64,000 nucleotides of DNA from an uncultured Clostridia bacterium (GTDB taxonomy: Bacteria; Bacillota; Clostridia; Oscillospirales; Ruminococcaceae): positions 1-64,000 of the forward strand of contig CANDVA010000001.1 of the NCBI GenBank assembly GCA_947389015.1. The letters run 5' to 3'. Within the stretch, counting starts at the first letter, position 1; each line of letters begins with the position of its first letter. The position numbers were made by a program, and so were the translations under genes. The notes beneath the pieces are model-generated. The model made no database searches. It worked only from the letters and a program-made list of their open reading frames with translations, and was not told the origin of the DNA. This document shows positions 34,137 through 43,057 of the stretch, one piece after another.

Positions 34137-36362
34137 ATGAACGATAACGGGAGAGTTGTTGTTACGGGTCTGGGATTGGTGTGCGCTCTCGGCGAGGACT
34201 CCGATAAATGCTGGAGCGCGGCGGTGAACGGCGTTACGGGTATCCGCGAGGTGAAGTCCGTGAACACCGACGGCTGCTACGCGAACGTAGGCGCGGAGGT
34301 TCTGACCGCTTCTAAGGATCTGTCGGACGAAGACTACGACCGCTCGTCCCTGCTGTGCATTAAGGCGGCGGGAGAAGCGCTCGTGGATTCGGGTTACAAA
34401 GTCACCGAGGAGAGTTCCGACAGGATAGGCGTTATCGTCGGCAACTGCGTCGGCGGCGCGGCAAGTATCGACAAATATTTCACCGACGAGCTGAAAAACG
34501 GCGGCGGAAACAAAGCCGATATTCTGAAAATGCCCGCGGCGGCTATCGCGAACAACGTCGCCAAGCACTTCGGATTGAACGGTACCACCGCGAATATCGT
34601 TAACGCGTGTGCGGCGGGAACTATCTCGCTCTCTTACGCCGCCGACCTTATTCGCGCGGGCAAGGCGGACGCGTTTGTCGCGGGCGGCTCGGACAGCTTT
34701 TCGTCGCTGGCGTTCGCAGGATTTCACGCCCTGCACGCGCTTGACGAGAACTCCTGCTCGCCGTTCAACCGCTCAAGCGGAATAACTCTCGGCGAGGGCG
34801 CGGGCGTTCTGATAATTGAAAGCTACGAACACGCAAAGGCTCGCGGCGCGAAAATTTACTGCGAGGTTCTAGGCAGCGGAGTTTCCTCCGACGCTCACCA
34901 CATAACCGCTCCCGATCCCGAAGGCAAGGGGCAGATGCTGGCTATCAGCCGCGCGATCACGAATTCGGGACTTACTCCGAACGATATCGACTACATCAAC
35001 GCGCACGGCACGGGCACGGCAAAGAACGACGAGGCGGAGTTTCTTTCACTGCACACTATTTTCGACGGTAACGATCACTTATCGGTAAGCTCCACCAAGT
35101 CTATGACGGGTCACTGTCTGGGTGCCGCGGGCTCTATCGAGGCGGTGCTGACGGTCAAGGCGGTATGCGAAAACGCCGTTCCCCCGACTATCGGCTATAC
35201 CGAGGAGAACCTCGGGGCGCTAAAAGAAAAGGCGGGCGCTATCGATTTCGTACCGAATGTCAAGCACGAAAAGACTATCAATTACGCGGCTTCCAACTCG
35301 TTCGCGTTCGGCGGCAACAACGCTTCTATCATATTCGCGAAGGAGCCGCGCGAGATACCTGATCGCACCAATAAGGACAGGATTTTCATTACGGGTATCG
35401 GAGGACTTATAAGCAAGGGACGCGTTGAGATAAGCTCCGACGACTACAAGGCTCATGGGATCAAAATGGCATTCTACCGCAAGCTCGACCGCTTCTCGCA
35501 GTTACAGCTTTTGAGCGGTATGCAGGCGCTTGCGGACGCGAATATTACCGTTTCCGAGGAGAACGAAAAGGATATCGGAATAGTCGTGGGCACCGCCGAC
35601 GGTCCAATGACCGAAATAGTCGGTTTCCAGAAAAACGTTATCGAGAACGGCACGGCAAGCGGCTCGGCGTTCTCGTTCCCGAATACCGTGTACAATGCGG
35701 CGGGCGGATATTTCAGCATTTTTGCGGGGATAAAGGGATACAACGTCACCAACGCGAACAGCATTCAGGCTGGCTTGCAGAGCCTTTGCTACGCGGCGGA
35801 TGTTATCAGAAACGGCGACGAAAAAATTATGGTCGCTTCGGGTACGGACGAAAACACCGATACTACGGAGTATCTGTACGGAAAACTCGGTCTGCTGAAC
35901 GGCAGTCTCGGCGAGGGCTCGGTTTCGCTAATACTTGAAAACGAGAACAGCGCTAACGAGCGCGGCGCTAAGAAATATGCGGAGCTTGTCGGCTGGGCGA
36001 CCGCTCACAAGTCCGTTGAGTTCGGCACGGTAAAGGGTTCGGAAAGCGCTTTAAAGGCGGCAATCGAAAATGCCTGCAAGTCCGCGGGTATCGCGCTCAA
36101 AGACATTGAAGCGGTGTGCGGATTTGCGAATGGAGTGCCCACCGTTGACGATATCGAAAAGAACACGTATGCGGAGCTTTTCGGCGATATTCCCGTTGTA
36201 CGGGTCAAGGACGAACTTGGAGAAGCGCGCGCGGCGGCAAGCGCGGAACAGGCGGCTTGCGCAGCGAAAATGCTCGGCGAGGGCAAGTACGGATATGTTC
36301 TCGCGGCAGCGTTCGGCGTTGGCGGACAGTATTCGGCTGTCGTTTTGAAGAAAGTTGATTGA
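34137..36362 (+). CDS. Fused ketosynthase and catalytically dead ketosynthase (KS-CLF-like)
   Basis: 741 aa. Residues ~1-415 are a FabF-type condensing enzyme with Cys158 (NACAAGTI), His290 (NAHGTGTA) and His326 (KSMTGHCLGAAGS). Residues ~425-741 are a second, shortened ketosynthase fold (RIFITGIGGL start; YAADVIRNG aligning with YAADLIRAG) in which the Cys position is Ile543 and both catalytic His are missing. This is the KS/chain-length-factor pairing of type II polyketide and aryl-polyene systems, here on one chain. The ATG at 34137 follows AGGGTGAG. Condenses malonyl-ACP units; product unknown. Confidence 0.85.
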   Translation: MNDNGRVVVTGLGLVCALGEDSDKCWSAAVNGVTGIREVKSVNTDGCYANVGAEVLTASKDLSDEDYDRSSLLCIKAAGEALVDSGYKVTEESSDRIGVIVGNCVGGAASIDKYFTDELKNGGGNKADILKMPAAAIANNVAKHFGLNGTTANIVNACAAGTISLSYAADLIRAGKADAFVAGGSDSFSSLAFAGFHALHALDENSCSPFNRSSGITLGEGAGVLIIESYEHAKARGAKIYCEVLGSGVSSDAHHITAPDPEGKGQMLAISRAITNSGLTPNDIDYINAHGTGTAKNDEAEFLSLHTIFDGNDHLSVSSTKSMTGHCLGAAGSIEAVLTVKAVCENAVPPTIGYTEENLGALKEKAGAIDFVPNVKHEKTINYAASNSFAFGGNNASIIFAKEPREIPDRTNKDRIFITGIGGLISKGRVEISSDDYKAHGIKMAFYRKLDRFSQLQLLSGMQALADANITVSEENEKDIGIVVGTADGPMTEIVGFQKNVIENGTASGSAFSFPNTVYNAAGGYFSIFAGIKGYNVTNANSIQAGLQSLCYAADVIRNGDEKIMVASGTDENTDTTEYLYGKLGLLNGSLGEGSVSLILENENSANERGAKKYAELVGWATAHKSVEFGTVKGSESALKAAIENACKSAGIALKDIEAVCGFANGVPTVDDIEKNTYAELFGDIPVVRVKDELGEARAAASAEQAACAAKMLGEGKYGYVLAAAFGVGGQYSAVVLKKVD

Positions 36363-36371
36363 GGTGGCGTT

Positions 36372-37100
36372 ATGGTTGCATTGGTTACGGGAGCTTCCCG
36401 CGGAATAGGCAGAGCTTGCGCGATAAGGCTCGCGGAAAGCGGTTACGACGTCGCGGTGAATTACAATTCCAACGAAGCGAAAGCCGCCGAGGTCGTTGCC
36501 GAGATAGAAAAGCTCGGAAGAAAAGCCGCCGCCTACAAAGCCGATACGGCGGACTTAAAGGCGGTTCAGGGAATGTTCCGCGAGGTGCAGAAGGAATTCG
36601 GGCAGCTTGACGTATTGGTCAACAACGCGGGCGTAGTCGACGACGCGTATCTGCTGATGATAAACGAGGACTCGCTGTCGCGCAGTCTGGACATAAACAT
36701 CAAGGGTTACTTCCACTGTGCGCAGCAGGCGGCTCTTAAAATGATGTCCAAAAAGCACGGCAAGATAATCAACATCTCGTCGGTAAGCTCCGTTCTCGCG
36801 GTAGAGGGTCAAGGAGTTTACTCCGCGACAAAGGGCGCGGTGAATTCCATGACCGCGACCTTGGCGAAGGAGCTTGCTCCGCGCGGCATTACCGTAAACG
36901 CGGTAGCGCCGGGCTTTATCGAAACGGAAATGATGGACGCTATCCCAGAGGACAAAAAGGCCGAATACATAAAGGCCATACCCATGGGGAAATTCGGCAG
37001 CGCGGCGGACGTGGCGAATACCGTTGCGGCGCTCTGCTCTGAGGCGTTCGACTATGTGACGGGCCAGGTGATCGTACTTGACGGAGGGCTCAGCTTATGA
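36372..37100 (+). CDS. 3-oxoacyl-ACP reductase (FabG-type SDR)
   Basis: 242 aa short-chain dehydrogenase. NADPH motif TGASRGIG at the N-terminus, NNAG (~85-88), catalytic Ser of NISSVSS and Tyr-x-x-x-Lys in YSATKGAVN, and the usual C-terminal ITVNAVAPGFIETEM and TGQVIVLDGG. Reduces the beta-keto group set up by the ketosynthase. ATG after GAGGTGGC; overlaps the dehydratase gene by 4 bases. Confidence 0.92.
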   Translation: MVALVTGASRGIGRACAIRLAESGYDVAVNYNSNEAKAAEVVAEIEKLGRKAAAYKADTADLKAVQGMFREVQKEFGQLDVLVNNAGVVDDAYLLMINEDSLSRSLDINIKGYFHCAQQAALKMMSKKHGKIINISSVSSVLAVEGQGVYSATKGAVNSMTATLAKELAPRGITVNAVAPGFIETEMMDAIPEDKKAEYIKAIPMGKFGSAADVANTVAALCSEAFDYVTGQVIVLDGGLSL

Positions 37101-37549
37101 TGAATCTGCTTGAGATCAACAAGCGTATAAAGCAGCGCCCGCCTTTTCAGATGATAGAGCGCGTGCTTGAATTAGAGCCGAATATTTCCGCCAAAGGCAT
37201 AAAGAACGTTTCGGTGAACGAGCCGTATTTTATCGGGCACTTTCCCGAAGCGCCGATAATGCCGGGCGTACTGCTTATCGAGAGCGCGGCTCAGCTTTGC
37301 AGTCTGGTGATAGCTCCAGACGGCGCTGCCGATGACGCGGGAAAGCTGTATGTTCTGCTAAAGGTCAAGGATTTCAAGTTTTTAAAGCCGGTTATCCCCG
37401 GCGATACTCTGACGATCGACGTTAAATGCACGATGTCGGGCGCGGGCGCGTATGAATTTTCGGCGGTGATCTCGGTAAACGGCACGGTCAAGGCAAAGGG
37501 CAGTATGCTGTTTACATCTATGGACAAAAGCACGGTGTATGATGGATAA
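37097..37549 (+). CDS. 3-hydroxyacyl-ACP dehydratase (FabZ-like hotdog protein)
   Basis: 150 aa hotdog fold with the complete FabZ signature GHFPEAPIMPGVLLIESAAQ: His48 and Glu62 are the catalytic residues. Removes water to give the trans-2-enoyl-ACP. No enoyl reductase follows in the cluster, so double bonds would be kept unless a housekeeping enzyme acts. Overlaps the fabG-like gene (ATGATGA) and the next gene. Confidence 0.92.
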   Translation: MMNLLEINKRIKQRPPFQMIERVLELEPNISAKGIKNVSVNEPYFIGHFPEAPIMPGVLLIESAAQLCSLVIAPDGAADDAGKLYVLLKVKDFKFLKPVIPGDTLTIDVKCTMSGAGAYEFSAVISVNGTVKAKGSMLFTSMDKSTVYDG

Positions 37550-38198
37550 TATAATTGATTTTTCAGCTTCGATAGTAACGGGTGGGAATGTTCTGCGCTC
37601 GCGTATCGAAAGCGCGGCAGCATACTACGACGAGGGCTGCCGCGGGTATTTCGAGGAAATCATGTCAAAGCGCGGAAACGCGTTCTGCGATTCGGCATGC
37701 GGATTTCTGCTGCTGGACAGCCTGCTGCAAAAGCACAGAATAAACCGCTCGGAGCTTGTCATAACGCTTGACGAGCGCGGCAGACCGCACACGAACCGTT
37801 CCGATCTTGATTTCAGCATATCCCACAGCGAAGGATGCGCGGTGTGCGTTATCGAAATAGGCGAAGGAGCGAATATCGGCGTTGACGTTCAGCGCGAGCG
37901 TCCGTATTCTGCTGCGAAAATGGACGAGCTTGCAAAGGCGTTTATGACCGAAACGGAGCTAACAGAGTTCCGCAGCTCGAAGCACGATCCCGCCGAATTC
38001 TTCACCGCGTGGACAAGACGCGAATCCTATGTCAAGCGCATAGGCTCTGATATTTTTGACAACCTGAAAAGCGCCGACCTCAGCGCCGAAAGCTTTCGCG
38101 AGGGCGTTATCACCGCCTGCGGACGGCGTTATTATTACAGCATTAACGCGCGGGCGGAGGTTTTGTTCCCCGTGGAACAAAGCGAAGAACGGGGGTAG
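37539..38198 (+). CDS. Sfp-type 4'-phosphopantetheinyl transferase
   Basis: 219 aa. Sfp-superfamily landmarks: FSISHSEGCAVC, NIGVDVQRERP (metal-binding Asp and partner), and FTAWTRRESYVK in place of WTxKEAxxK. Longer than AcpS, so of the secondary-metabolism type; it most likely arms the cluster's own ACP. Overlaps the dehydratase gene by 11 bases. Start at 37539 or the next ATG 37542. Confidence 0.88.
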   Translation: MMDNIIDFSASIVTGGNVLRSRIESAAAYYDEGCRGYFEEIMSKRGNAFCDSACGFLLLDSLLQKHRINRSELVITLDERGRPHTNRSDLDFSISHSEGCAVCVIEIGEGANIGVDVQRERPYSAAKMDELAKAFMTETELTEFRSSKHDPAEFFTAWTRRESYVKRIGSDIFDNLKSADLSAESFREGVITACGRRYYYSINARAEVLFPVEQSEERG

Positions 38199-38207
38199 AT
38201 ACAATAA

Positions 38208-38918
38208 ATGAAAGTTCTGATATTAAATGGCAGCCCAAAAGCGGAGCGCTCAAATACGCTTAATATTACAAAAGCATTTTTGAGCGGATTTCCCGAGGGT
38301 ACGGATATCGAATATGTAAACCTGTACAAGCTGAACATAAAGCCATGCGTAGGCTGCTTTTCCTGTTGGAGCAAAACACAGGGAAAGTGCGTTATACAAG
38401 ACGATATGCAGGAGCTTTACGGTAAGATAGAGGCGGCGGATATCATCATTGAGAGCTTTCCGCTGTACTTTTTCGGTATGCCGAGTCAGCTCAAGGCAAT
38501 GACGGACAGATGTCTGCCGTTTATGCTGCCGTATATGGGAAATCTCGTCGAGGACAAAAACGCGTCGTTCCATGAGCTGCGCGACGAAAGCATGCATGAA
38601 AAGCGCCTTGTAGTTATCACGACCTGCGGCTATGTCGACACAAAGCCCATGTACCCCGCGCTGCTCAAGGAGTATGATCTGATATGCGGCGACGGTCACT
38701 ACACGGCGATAATGTGTCCCGAGGGCGAGCTGTTCATCGCGGAAAAGGCGAAGCGTCAGCGCGAGGGATATCTTGCCGATATAAAAAAAGCGGGCGCGGA
38801 GTTCGCAGAAAACCGCAGGCTCTCCCCCGAGACTATGGAGCGCATTTCAAAGCCGATACTCTCACCGCAGGGCTTTGAAGCGATCACCTTGGCGCATTGG
38901 GAAATGAAGTCAAAATAA
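38208..38918 (+). CDS. NAD(P)H-dependent FMN reductase-like flavoprotein
   Basis: 236 aa. Flavodoxin-like fold of the NADPH-dependent FMN reductase family: N-terminal LILNGSPKAERSNT phosphate loop, then PCVGCFSCW and GKCVI Cys residues as in iron-sulfur or azoreductase-type members, and FPLYFFGMPSQLKAMTDR. Nine bases after the transferase gene and before the shared terminator, so co-transcribed. It could reduce a quinone, a polyene or an unrelated substrate; not decidable from sequence. Confidence 0.8.
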   Translation: MKVLILNGSPKAERSNTLNITKAFLSGFPEGTDIEYVNLYKLNIKPCVGCFSCWSKTQGKCVIQDDMQELYGKIEAADIIIESFPLYFFGMPSQLKAMTDRCLPFMLPYMGNLVEDKNASFHELRDESMHEKRLVVITTCGYVDTKPMYPALLKEYDLICGDGHYTAIMCPEGELFIAEKAKRQREGYLADIKKAGAEFAENRRLSPETMERISKPILSPQGFEAITLAHWEMKSK

Positions 38919-38923
38919 AACAA

Positions 38924-38954
38924 AAACGCGCTCCGTTTTATACAGAGCGCGTTT
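38924..38954. terminator. Bidirectional terminator between lipid cluster and dpaB
   Basis: 9-bp perfect stem AAACGCGCT (38924-38932)/AGCGCGTTT (38946-38954), with A/T runs on both sides. It ends two bases before the 3' end of dpaB. Confidence 0.75.
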
Positions 38955-38956
38955 GC

Positions 38957-39559
38957 TTATTTCGCATCGACGGAATACATAGGCTGAACCTGCCTGCCGT
39001 CCAGCGCCTCGAAAATGGTCTGCGGTATCTTCTTGAAATCCGCGATCATCGAAAAGGGCTTGCCGCGGCAGTCGTCCTGGAACATCGGCACAAAGTAGAA
39101 GTTCTTGTAGTTGCGGAGTGTTCCTATGTTCTTTGCGGAGGCGGACAGCGCGTCGTTGGTCGACACCGCGATCACCACGGGCCGCTGATTGCGCAGGTGG
39201 CTTTTTACCGCCATGCATACGGGAGTATCGGTTATCCCGAGCGCCAGCTTTGCGAGGGTGTTGCCGGTACATGGCGCGATAACCAGAACGTCAAACATCT
39301 TTTTGGGTCCTATGGGTTCGGCGGCGGTGATGTCGTGGAGAACCGTCCTGCCCGTGATCTCGTACAGCCGCGCGGCGTGCTGCTGAGCAGTGCCGAAGCG
39401 GGTATCGAGCGTATATGCGTTGTGGGACATTATCGGGGTGACCTCGCAGCCGAGAGAAACAAGTTCCTCCAGCTCCTCGAAAACCTTGGCGAACGTACAG
39501 AACGAACCGCAGACCGCAAATCCCACACGCAGTCCCGAAAGCTTCTCTATATCGCTCAT
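38957..39559 (-). CDS. dpaB: Dipicolinate synthase subunit B (SpoVFB)
   Basis: 200 aa flavoprotein of the HFCD family: VGFAVCGSFCTF at the N-terminus, PIMSHNAY, and VLVIAPCTGNTLAKLALGI. With DpaA it makes dipicolinic acid, the spore-core chelator, in the mother cell. Placement directly after dpaA is the standard operon order. ATG after GGATAGATC. Supports that this organism makes spores. Confidence 0.95.
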   Translation of the reverse strand: MSDIEKLSGLRVGFAVCGSFCTFAKVFEELEELVSLGCEVTPIMSHNAYTLDTRFGTAQQHAARLYEITGRTVLHDITAAEPIGPKKMFDVLVIAPCTGNTLAKLALGITDTPVCMAVKSHLRNQRPVVIAVSTNDALSASAKNIGTLRNYKNFYFVPMFQDDCRGKPFSMIADFKKIPQTIFEALDGRQVQPMYSVDAK

Positions 39560-39643
39560 GATCTATCCTTTCACTGTTGTGTACCTATAAGTTTGGGCGC
39601 GCAAACGCGCGGTATGTCTTTGATTTGGAGCGATCATACATGA

Positions 39644-40450
39644 TTATTTTTCGGTAAGCTTCGACGCTATCGTCTCGGCGATAGCGTTCCCCGCCGCTTT
39701 GGGCGAGTGTTTTCCGGGCAACCCGGGCGCGTAAATATATTGTATATCATAGCTTTCGGCAAGCGGCTTTGAAGGCTGTTCGGGGAGCGTGGCAAGCTCA
39801 ATAAACACACTGCCGCACTTCATTGCCGAAAAGTGACTGTCCGTAAAGAGCGCGTAAGGAACTGTATTCGCGGTGAAGTCAACGTCTCCGAGAACGCCGC
39901 CGATATCCGAGGTATTGACCGACGAAAAGCCGTCAAGCTCCGCCTCCGTGCGCTGTTCGGGGCGGCGTGCCGCTACCGTGACGGACGAGCCGTTTGCCGA
40001 CAGTCTGTACGCCAGCATTCTGCCTATCCTGCCGTAGCCCGTAATCAGCGAACGCGATCCGAGCAGTGCGCCGTCAGTGCTTTGCGATAGCAACGCGCAG
40101 GCGGCTTCGGCGGTTAGCGCGGCGTTTTTCAGGGTAAGCGCCTCCTCGGCAAAATAGTTGACGAGCGTATAGCCGTTTTCGGCGCATATCTCAGTCAGAG
40201 CTGGGCACTCCCCGCCCGCGAATATTATGGTATTTTTATCGGCAAATTGCGTAATAATGCCGAATTCAAGCGAATTATCAGAAAGCGGCGCAAGAATTTC
40301 CCTGCCGTTCCTCGTAAGCGGCAGCGGCAGGACTACCGCGCCGAACCTGCCCCGCGTTTTTTCGCAAAGCCGTTCGACGTCATATTCCGCGGATAATCTT
40401 TCCGCCGTATAATTCATTCGCTTGTCGCCGCCGATAAACAATATCTTCAT
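39644..40450 (-). CDS. dpaA: Dipicolinate synthase subunit A (SpoVFA)
   Basis: 268 aa from the ATG at 40450, behind GGGAGGGGAGCTT; a further upstream in-frame start is poorly placed. N-terminal KILFIGGDKRMNYTAERL and a central Rossmann motif LITGYGRIGRMLAYRL match DpaA, a dehydrogenase-like protein that reduces or processes dihydrodipicolinate-derived product. Followed 84 bases on by dpaB. Confidence 0.95.
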   Translation of the reverse strand: MKILFIGGDKRMNYTAERLSAEYDVERLCEKTRGRFGAVVLPLPLTRNGREILAPLSDNSLEFGIITQFADKNTIIFAGGECPALTEICAENGYTLVNYFAEEALTLKNAALTAEAACALLSQSTDGALLGSRSLITGYGRIGRMLAYRLSANGSSVTVAARRPEQRTEAELDGFSSVNTSDIGGVLGDVDFTANTVPYALFTDSHFSAMKCGSVFIELATLPEQPSKPLAESYDIQYIYAPGLPGKHSPKAAGNAIAETIASKLTEK

Positions 40451-40484
40451 AAGCTCCCCTCCCGAATATGCCGTGTTATGACAC

Positions 40485-40511
40485 ATTGTATGCGGCTTGA
40501 CGGGTTTTCGT
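40485..40511 (-). promoter_or_regulatory. Candidate sigma-K promoter of dpaAB
   Basis: On the minus strand AC (40511-40510), 17-base gap, CATACAAT (40492-40485), 34 bases before the dpaA start. It fits the sigma-K pattern AC-N16/17-CATAnnnT. The dpa (spoVF) operon is sigma-K-dependent in B. subtilis. Confidence 0.55.
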
Positions 40512-40678
40512 GAATGTAATACTTATGATCTACGCGTAAACATCTTCTAGGAAATCCCGCATCTCTCGCCGCGTCAACGCTCCTTGGCGTACATACAGTA
40601 CGCCTGCGTCACGTTTCCATACGATAGGTGCGGTCTATCCTCAAACCTTGTCTACACTCTGATCATAAATTAGTATAA
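40512..40678. other. Unexplained intergenic stretch with two hairpins and a start-less open frame
   Basis: Holds a hairpin GGCGTAC-ataca-GTACGCC (about 40593-40611) and GATAG-gtgcggt-CTATC. On the minus strand a frame ending in TAG stays open for ~34 codons (…YVRQGALTRREMRDF…) without a start codon. Could be a gene remnant, a repeat or a structured leader. No function assigned. Confidence 0.35.
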
Positions 40679-40709
40679 AAGTCTCCCGAGACATCCTCCC
40701 GGGAGACTT
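40679..40709 (-). terminator. Terminator of the GH25 gene
   Basis: 10-bp perfect stem AAGTCTCCCG (40679-40688)/CGGGAGACTT (40700-40709); on the minus strand it is followed by TTATACT. Confidence 0.78.
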
Positions 40710-40713
40710 GCAT

Positions 40714-42162
40714 TTATCTTTTGTAACCGCCGTCGCTGATTATTTTACAGTAATCGCGGTAACAGATGTTCAGGTCAACGTCGCCGCGTATTCCCGATAC
40801 TCTGCCCTCGCTTGAGTACTGCCAAATACCGAAATTTCCGCTGTACGTCGGCGAGGTGCGCCACTCGGCAAGCCATAGGTCGTATTCCGACAGCCTGTTC
40901 ATATCCAACAGCGTCGTGAGCCAATGCTTGTTGGCATAGAGCATAGGATAATATCCCGCATTCTTTATCTCGTCAAGGAACGCCTTTGCTATTGCGGTAA
41001 GTCGGCTTTTGCCCAAGTCCTCCTGCGACGGATCCTCAAAATCGAGTATCACGGGAAAATCCAGATCATACGGCTCTATCACGCTCAGGAAATACCTTGC
41101 CTCCTCGCGCGCCTCGAGCATCGTCGTCGCGTAGCAGTAGTGGTAAACGCCCACCATTACACCCGCTTTCTGCGCCTCGACTATATTGTATTCAAAGGTC
41201 TTGTCCTTCTTCACATAAAACGAGGAGCGGAGTATCGCGAAATCAATACCCGCGTTTTTCACGCGCTTCCAGTCAATTATATCCTGCCAGCTTGAAACGT
41301 CGATACCCTTCAGCTTGACATTATCGCCGATTGGCGGATGCTCGGGACGTATTACTGCTTCGGGCGGCGAATTACGGTTATCGACTACACGTCCGCTTTT
41401 GGTGAGAGCCAGCGTCGCGCTTTGAGATTTTAAGTACTTTGAACCGTAGTTCAGCGTGACTGTTCCGCTGTTCACAAGCCTGCTGTACAGGCACAGGTTG
41501 CCAGATTGGACGATCTTTCCGCTCAAAGTGACCAAAAGCTTGCCTTTTGCGAACAGCTGCCCCATATCAAGCGTCTGCCAGCTGCCCGTTATTTTAACGT
41601 CAGAGGTCTGCGAAAGCGTCGTCCTGCCGCTGCTCTTGTAAATACCCGAATTGTAGACCAACACCTCGCCGCCGAGCACTGCCGTCGCCGCATTCGTTGT
41701 TGTGAACGCGGAGGATATCCTCAGCGTTGAGCTTTTCGTCGTCGAGACATTTCCATTGTTTAAGAGCGAGCTGCCCGCCGCCAGCGTTAACGTTCCAGAA
41801 ACGGTCATCTGAGCCTTTGGCTGAACGGTCACTGCGCCGCGTATAACAAGCGCGCTTCCGACGTAGACCTGCAAATTCGCGCCCTCGCGAAGCTCAAGCG
41901 TGCTTCCGGCGGGAAAAGTCACCGTAGTTCCCCTTGATATTTTTACCGTGCTGTCTATGTAATAATTCCTGTTCGCCAAAGGCGACGAACTGCCCGTCCA
42001 CCGCGTCGCGCCGTTCTGCGTACTCGGACGGGCACTGCCCGTAACGGCGGAGCTTGACGATCCCGACGAGGACGACGGCGCGGCATATGCCGTACAGCCG
42101 AGCGCGAGAGCCGCCGCAAGGAACAGTCCCGCAACTCTTTTCAAAAGTTTGATTTGCACCAC
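40714..42162 (-). CDS. Secreted GH25 lysozyme with N-terminal beta-helix-like region
   Basis: 482 aa. GTG start after AAAGGGAA. Signal peptide (~1-27, ending AYA-A), Ser-rich linker, then ~220 residues of short repeated strands rich in Thr/Ser/Gly/Asn (for example LTLAAGSSLLNNGNV) likely forming a beta-solenoid. The C-terminal ~200 residues are a GH25 muramidase: GIDVSSWQ, IDWKRVKNAGIDFAILR, and catalytic DFED in PVILDFEDPS, ending IWQYSSEG. Cleaves peptidoglycan outside the cell, for growth, sporulation or competition. Confidence 0.88.
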   Translation of the reverse strand: MVQIKLLKRVAGLFLAAALALGCTAYAAPSSSSGSSSSAVTGSARPSTQNGATRWTGSSSPLANRNYYIDSTVKISRGTTVTFPAGSTLELREGANLQVYVGSALVIRGAVTVQPKAQMTVSGTLTLAAGSSLLNNGNVSTTKSSTLRISSAFTTTNAATAVLGGEVLVYNSGIYKSSGRTTLSQTSDVKITGSWQTLDMGQLFAKGKLLVTLSGKIVQSGNLCLYSRLVNSGTVTLNYGSKYLKSQSATLALTKSGRVVDNRNSPPEAVIRPEHPPIGDNVKLKGIDVSSWQDIIDWKRVKNAGIDFAILRSSFYVKKDKTFEYNIVEAQKAGVMVGVYHYCYATTMLEAREEARYFLSVIEPYDLDFPVILDFEDPSQEDLGKSRLTAIAKAFLDEIKNAGYYPMLYANKHWLTTLLDMNRLSEYDLWLAEWRTSPTYSGNFGIWQYSSEGRVSGIRGDVDLNICYRDYCKIISDGGYKR

Positions 42163-42312
42163 TTCCCTTTTTAAAGAATAGGTAAGATGTTTTTATTATT
42201 TGTTCCATAGTTATATTGTCTCATATTTTTATTGATTTGTCAAATGTTTTTTTGCTTTTTTTTGTGGTAATTTTCGTAAAGAACGGAAAAATGCGGAATT
42301 TATGTAGCACGG

Positions 42313-42336
42313 GGCTGCCGAAAAATTTCGGCAGCC
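42313..42336. terminator. Hairpin downstream of the SpoIIQ-like gene
   Basis: 11-bp perfect stem GGCTGCCGAAA/TTTCGGCAGCC with a 2-base loop, 8 bases past the gene's 3' end. T tract is weak, so terminator activity is not assured. The AT-rich 42163-42312 interval shows nothing further. Confidence 0.5.
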
Positions 42337-42343
42337 TTTGAGG

Positions 42344-43057
42344 TCAAGTTGACGCGTCGATGACCGACATCGGATCGACCCACTCTCCGCCGCGTTTTAC
42401 GCCGAGATGGAGATGCGGCTGTTGAAGCACCTCGGACTGGTTGGTCTCGCCCGTTTTCCCGATGATCTCGCCTTGATTCACCTGCTGACCCGCCTTGACG
42501 TTAAGCTCCTTTGCAAGTCCGCAATAGTGTACCTCAAGACCGTTGCTCTGCTCCACGATAACATACACGCCCCACAGGGGATCGTCCTTGATCTCCTTTA
42601 CCGTGCCCTCGGACATGGACTTTACATCCGTGCCGAGGTCACAGAGAATATCGCATCCGTCGTGAGTTTTCCACACGCCAAGCGTCTCGGATTTCACGAG
42701 CTCGCCATTGCTGAACTGGTGAGATACCTCGCCCGTCACCGGAAGAACGTTCCCGATCTCAACGGCGACTATCGGCTTGTTGACCTCCTCGGCGGACTCG
42801 CTTGAAACTGGCTTTTTTGTTGATGAGGGCTTGCCGTTCTCAATAGGCACTCCCGAGACGTTATTCTGCACGGGAATGTCCGAGCTGCTGTTCGAGTAGA
42901 CCCACGAGCTTTCACCGGAGCTTGTTCCCGTAGGAACAAGCCGTTTCATCGTAGAGTTATACGCCGCGAACACCGATACCACAACAGCCGCTATTCCCAG
43001 CGCGGACGCGATAACAAGCACCTTTCCGTTCTGACTGTCCTTGTTTCTTTTTTTCAT
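42344..43057 (-). CDS. spoIIQ: M23 (LytM) family protein, probable SpoIIQ
   Basis: 237 aa from the ATG at 43057; a GTG six bases earlier is the alternative. One N-terminal membrane helix (~15-35), a Ser/Pro/Lys-rich stalk (~45-90), and a LytM domain (~105-225) with THDGCDI (His, Asp) and PHLHLGV, so zinc ligands are all present. Layout and length match SpoIIQ, the forespore half of the SpoIIQ-SpoIIIAH channel; clostridial SpoIIQ keeps the zinc site, unlike Bacillus. A general cell-wall endopeptidase is the alternative. Confidence 0.65.
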   Translation of the reverse strand: MKKRNKDSQNGKVLVIASALGIAAVVVSVFAAYNSTMKRLVPTGTSSGESSWVYSNSSSDIPVQNNVSGVPIENGKPSSTKKPVSSESAEEVNKPIVAVEIGNVLPVTGEVSHQFSNGELVKSETLGVWKTHDGCDILCDLGTDVKSMSEGTVKEIKDDPLWGVYVIVEQSNGLEVHYCGLAKELNVKAGQQVNQGEIIGKTGETNQSEVLQQPHLHLGVKRGGEWVDPMSVIDAST

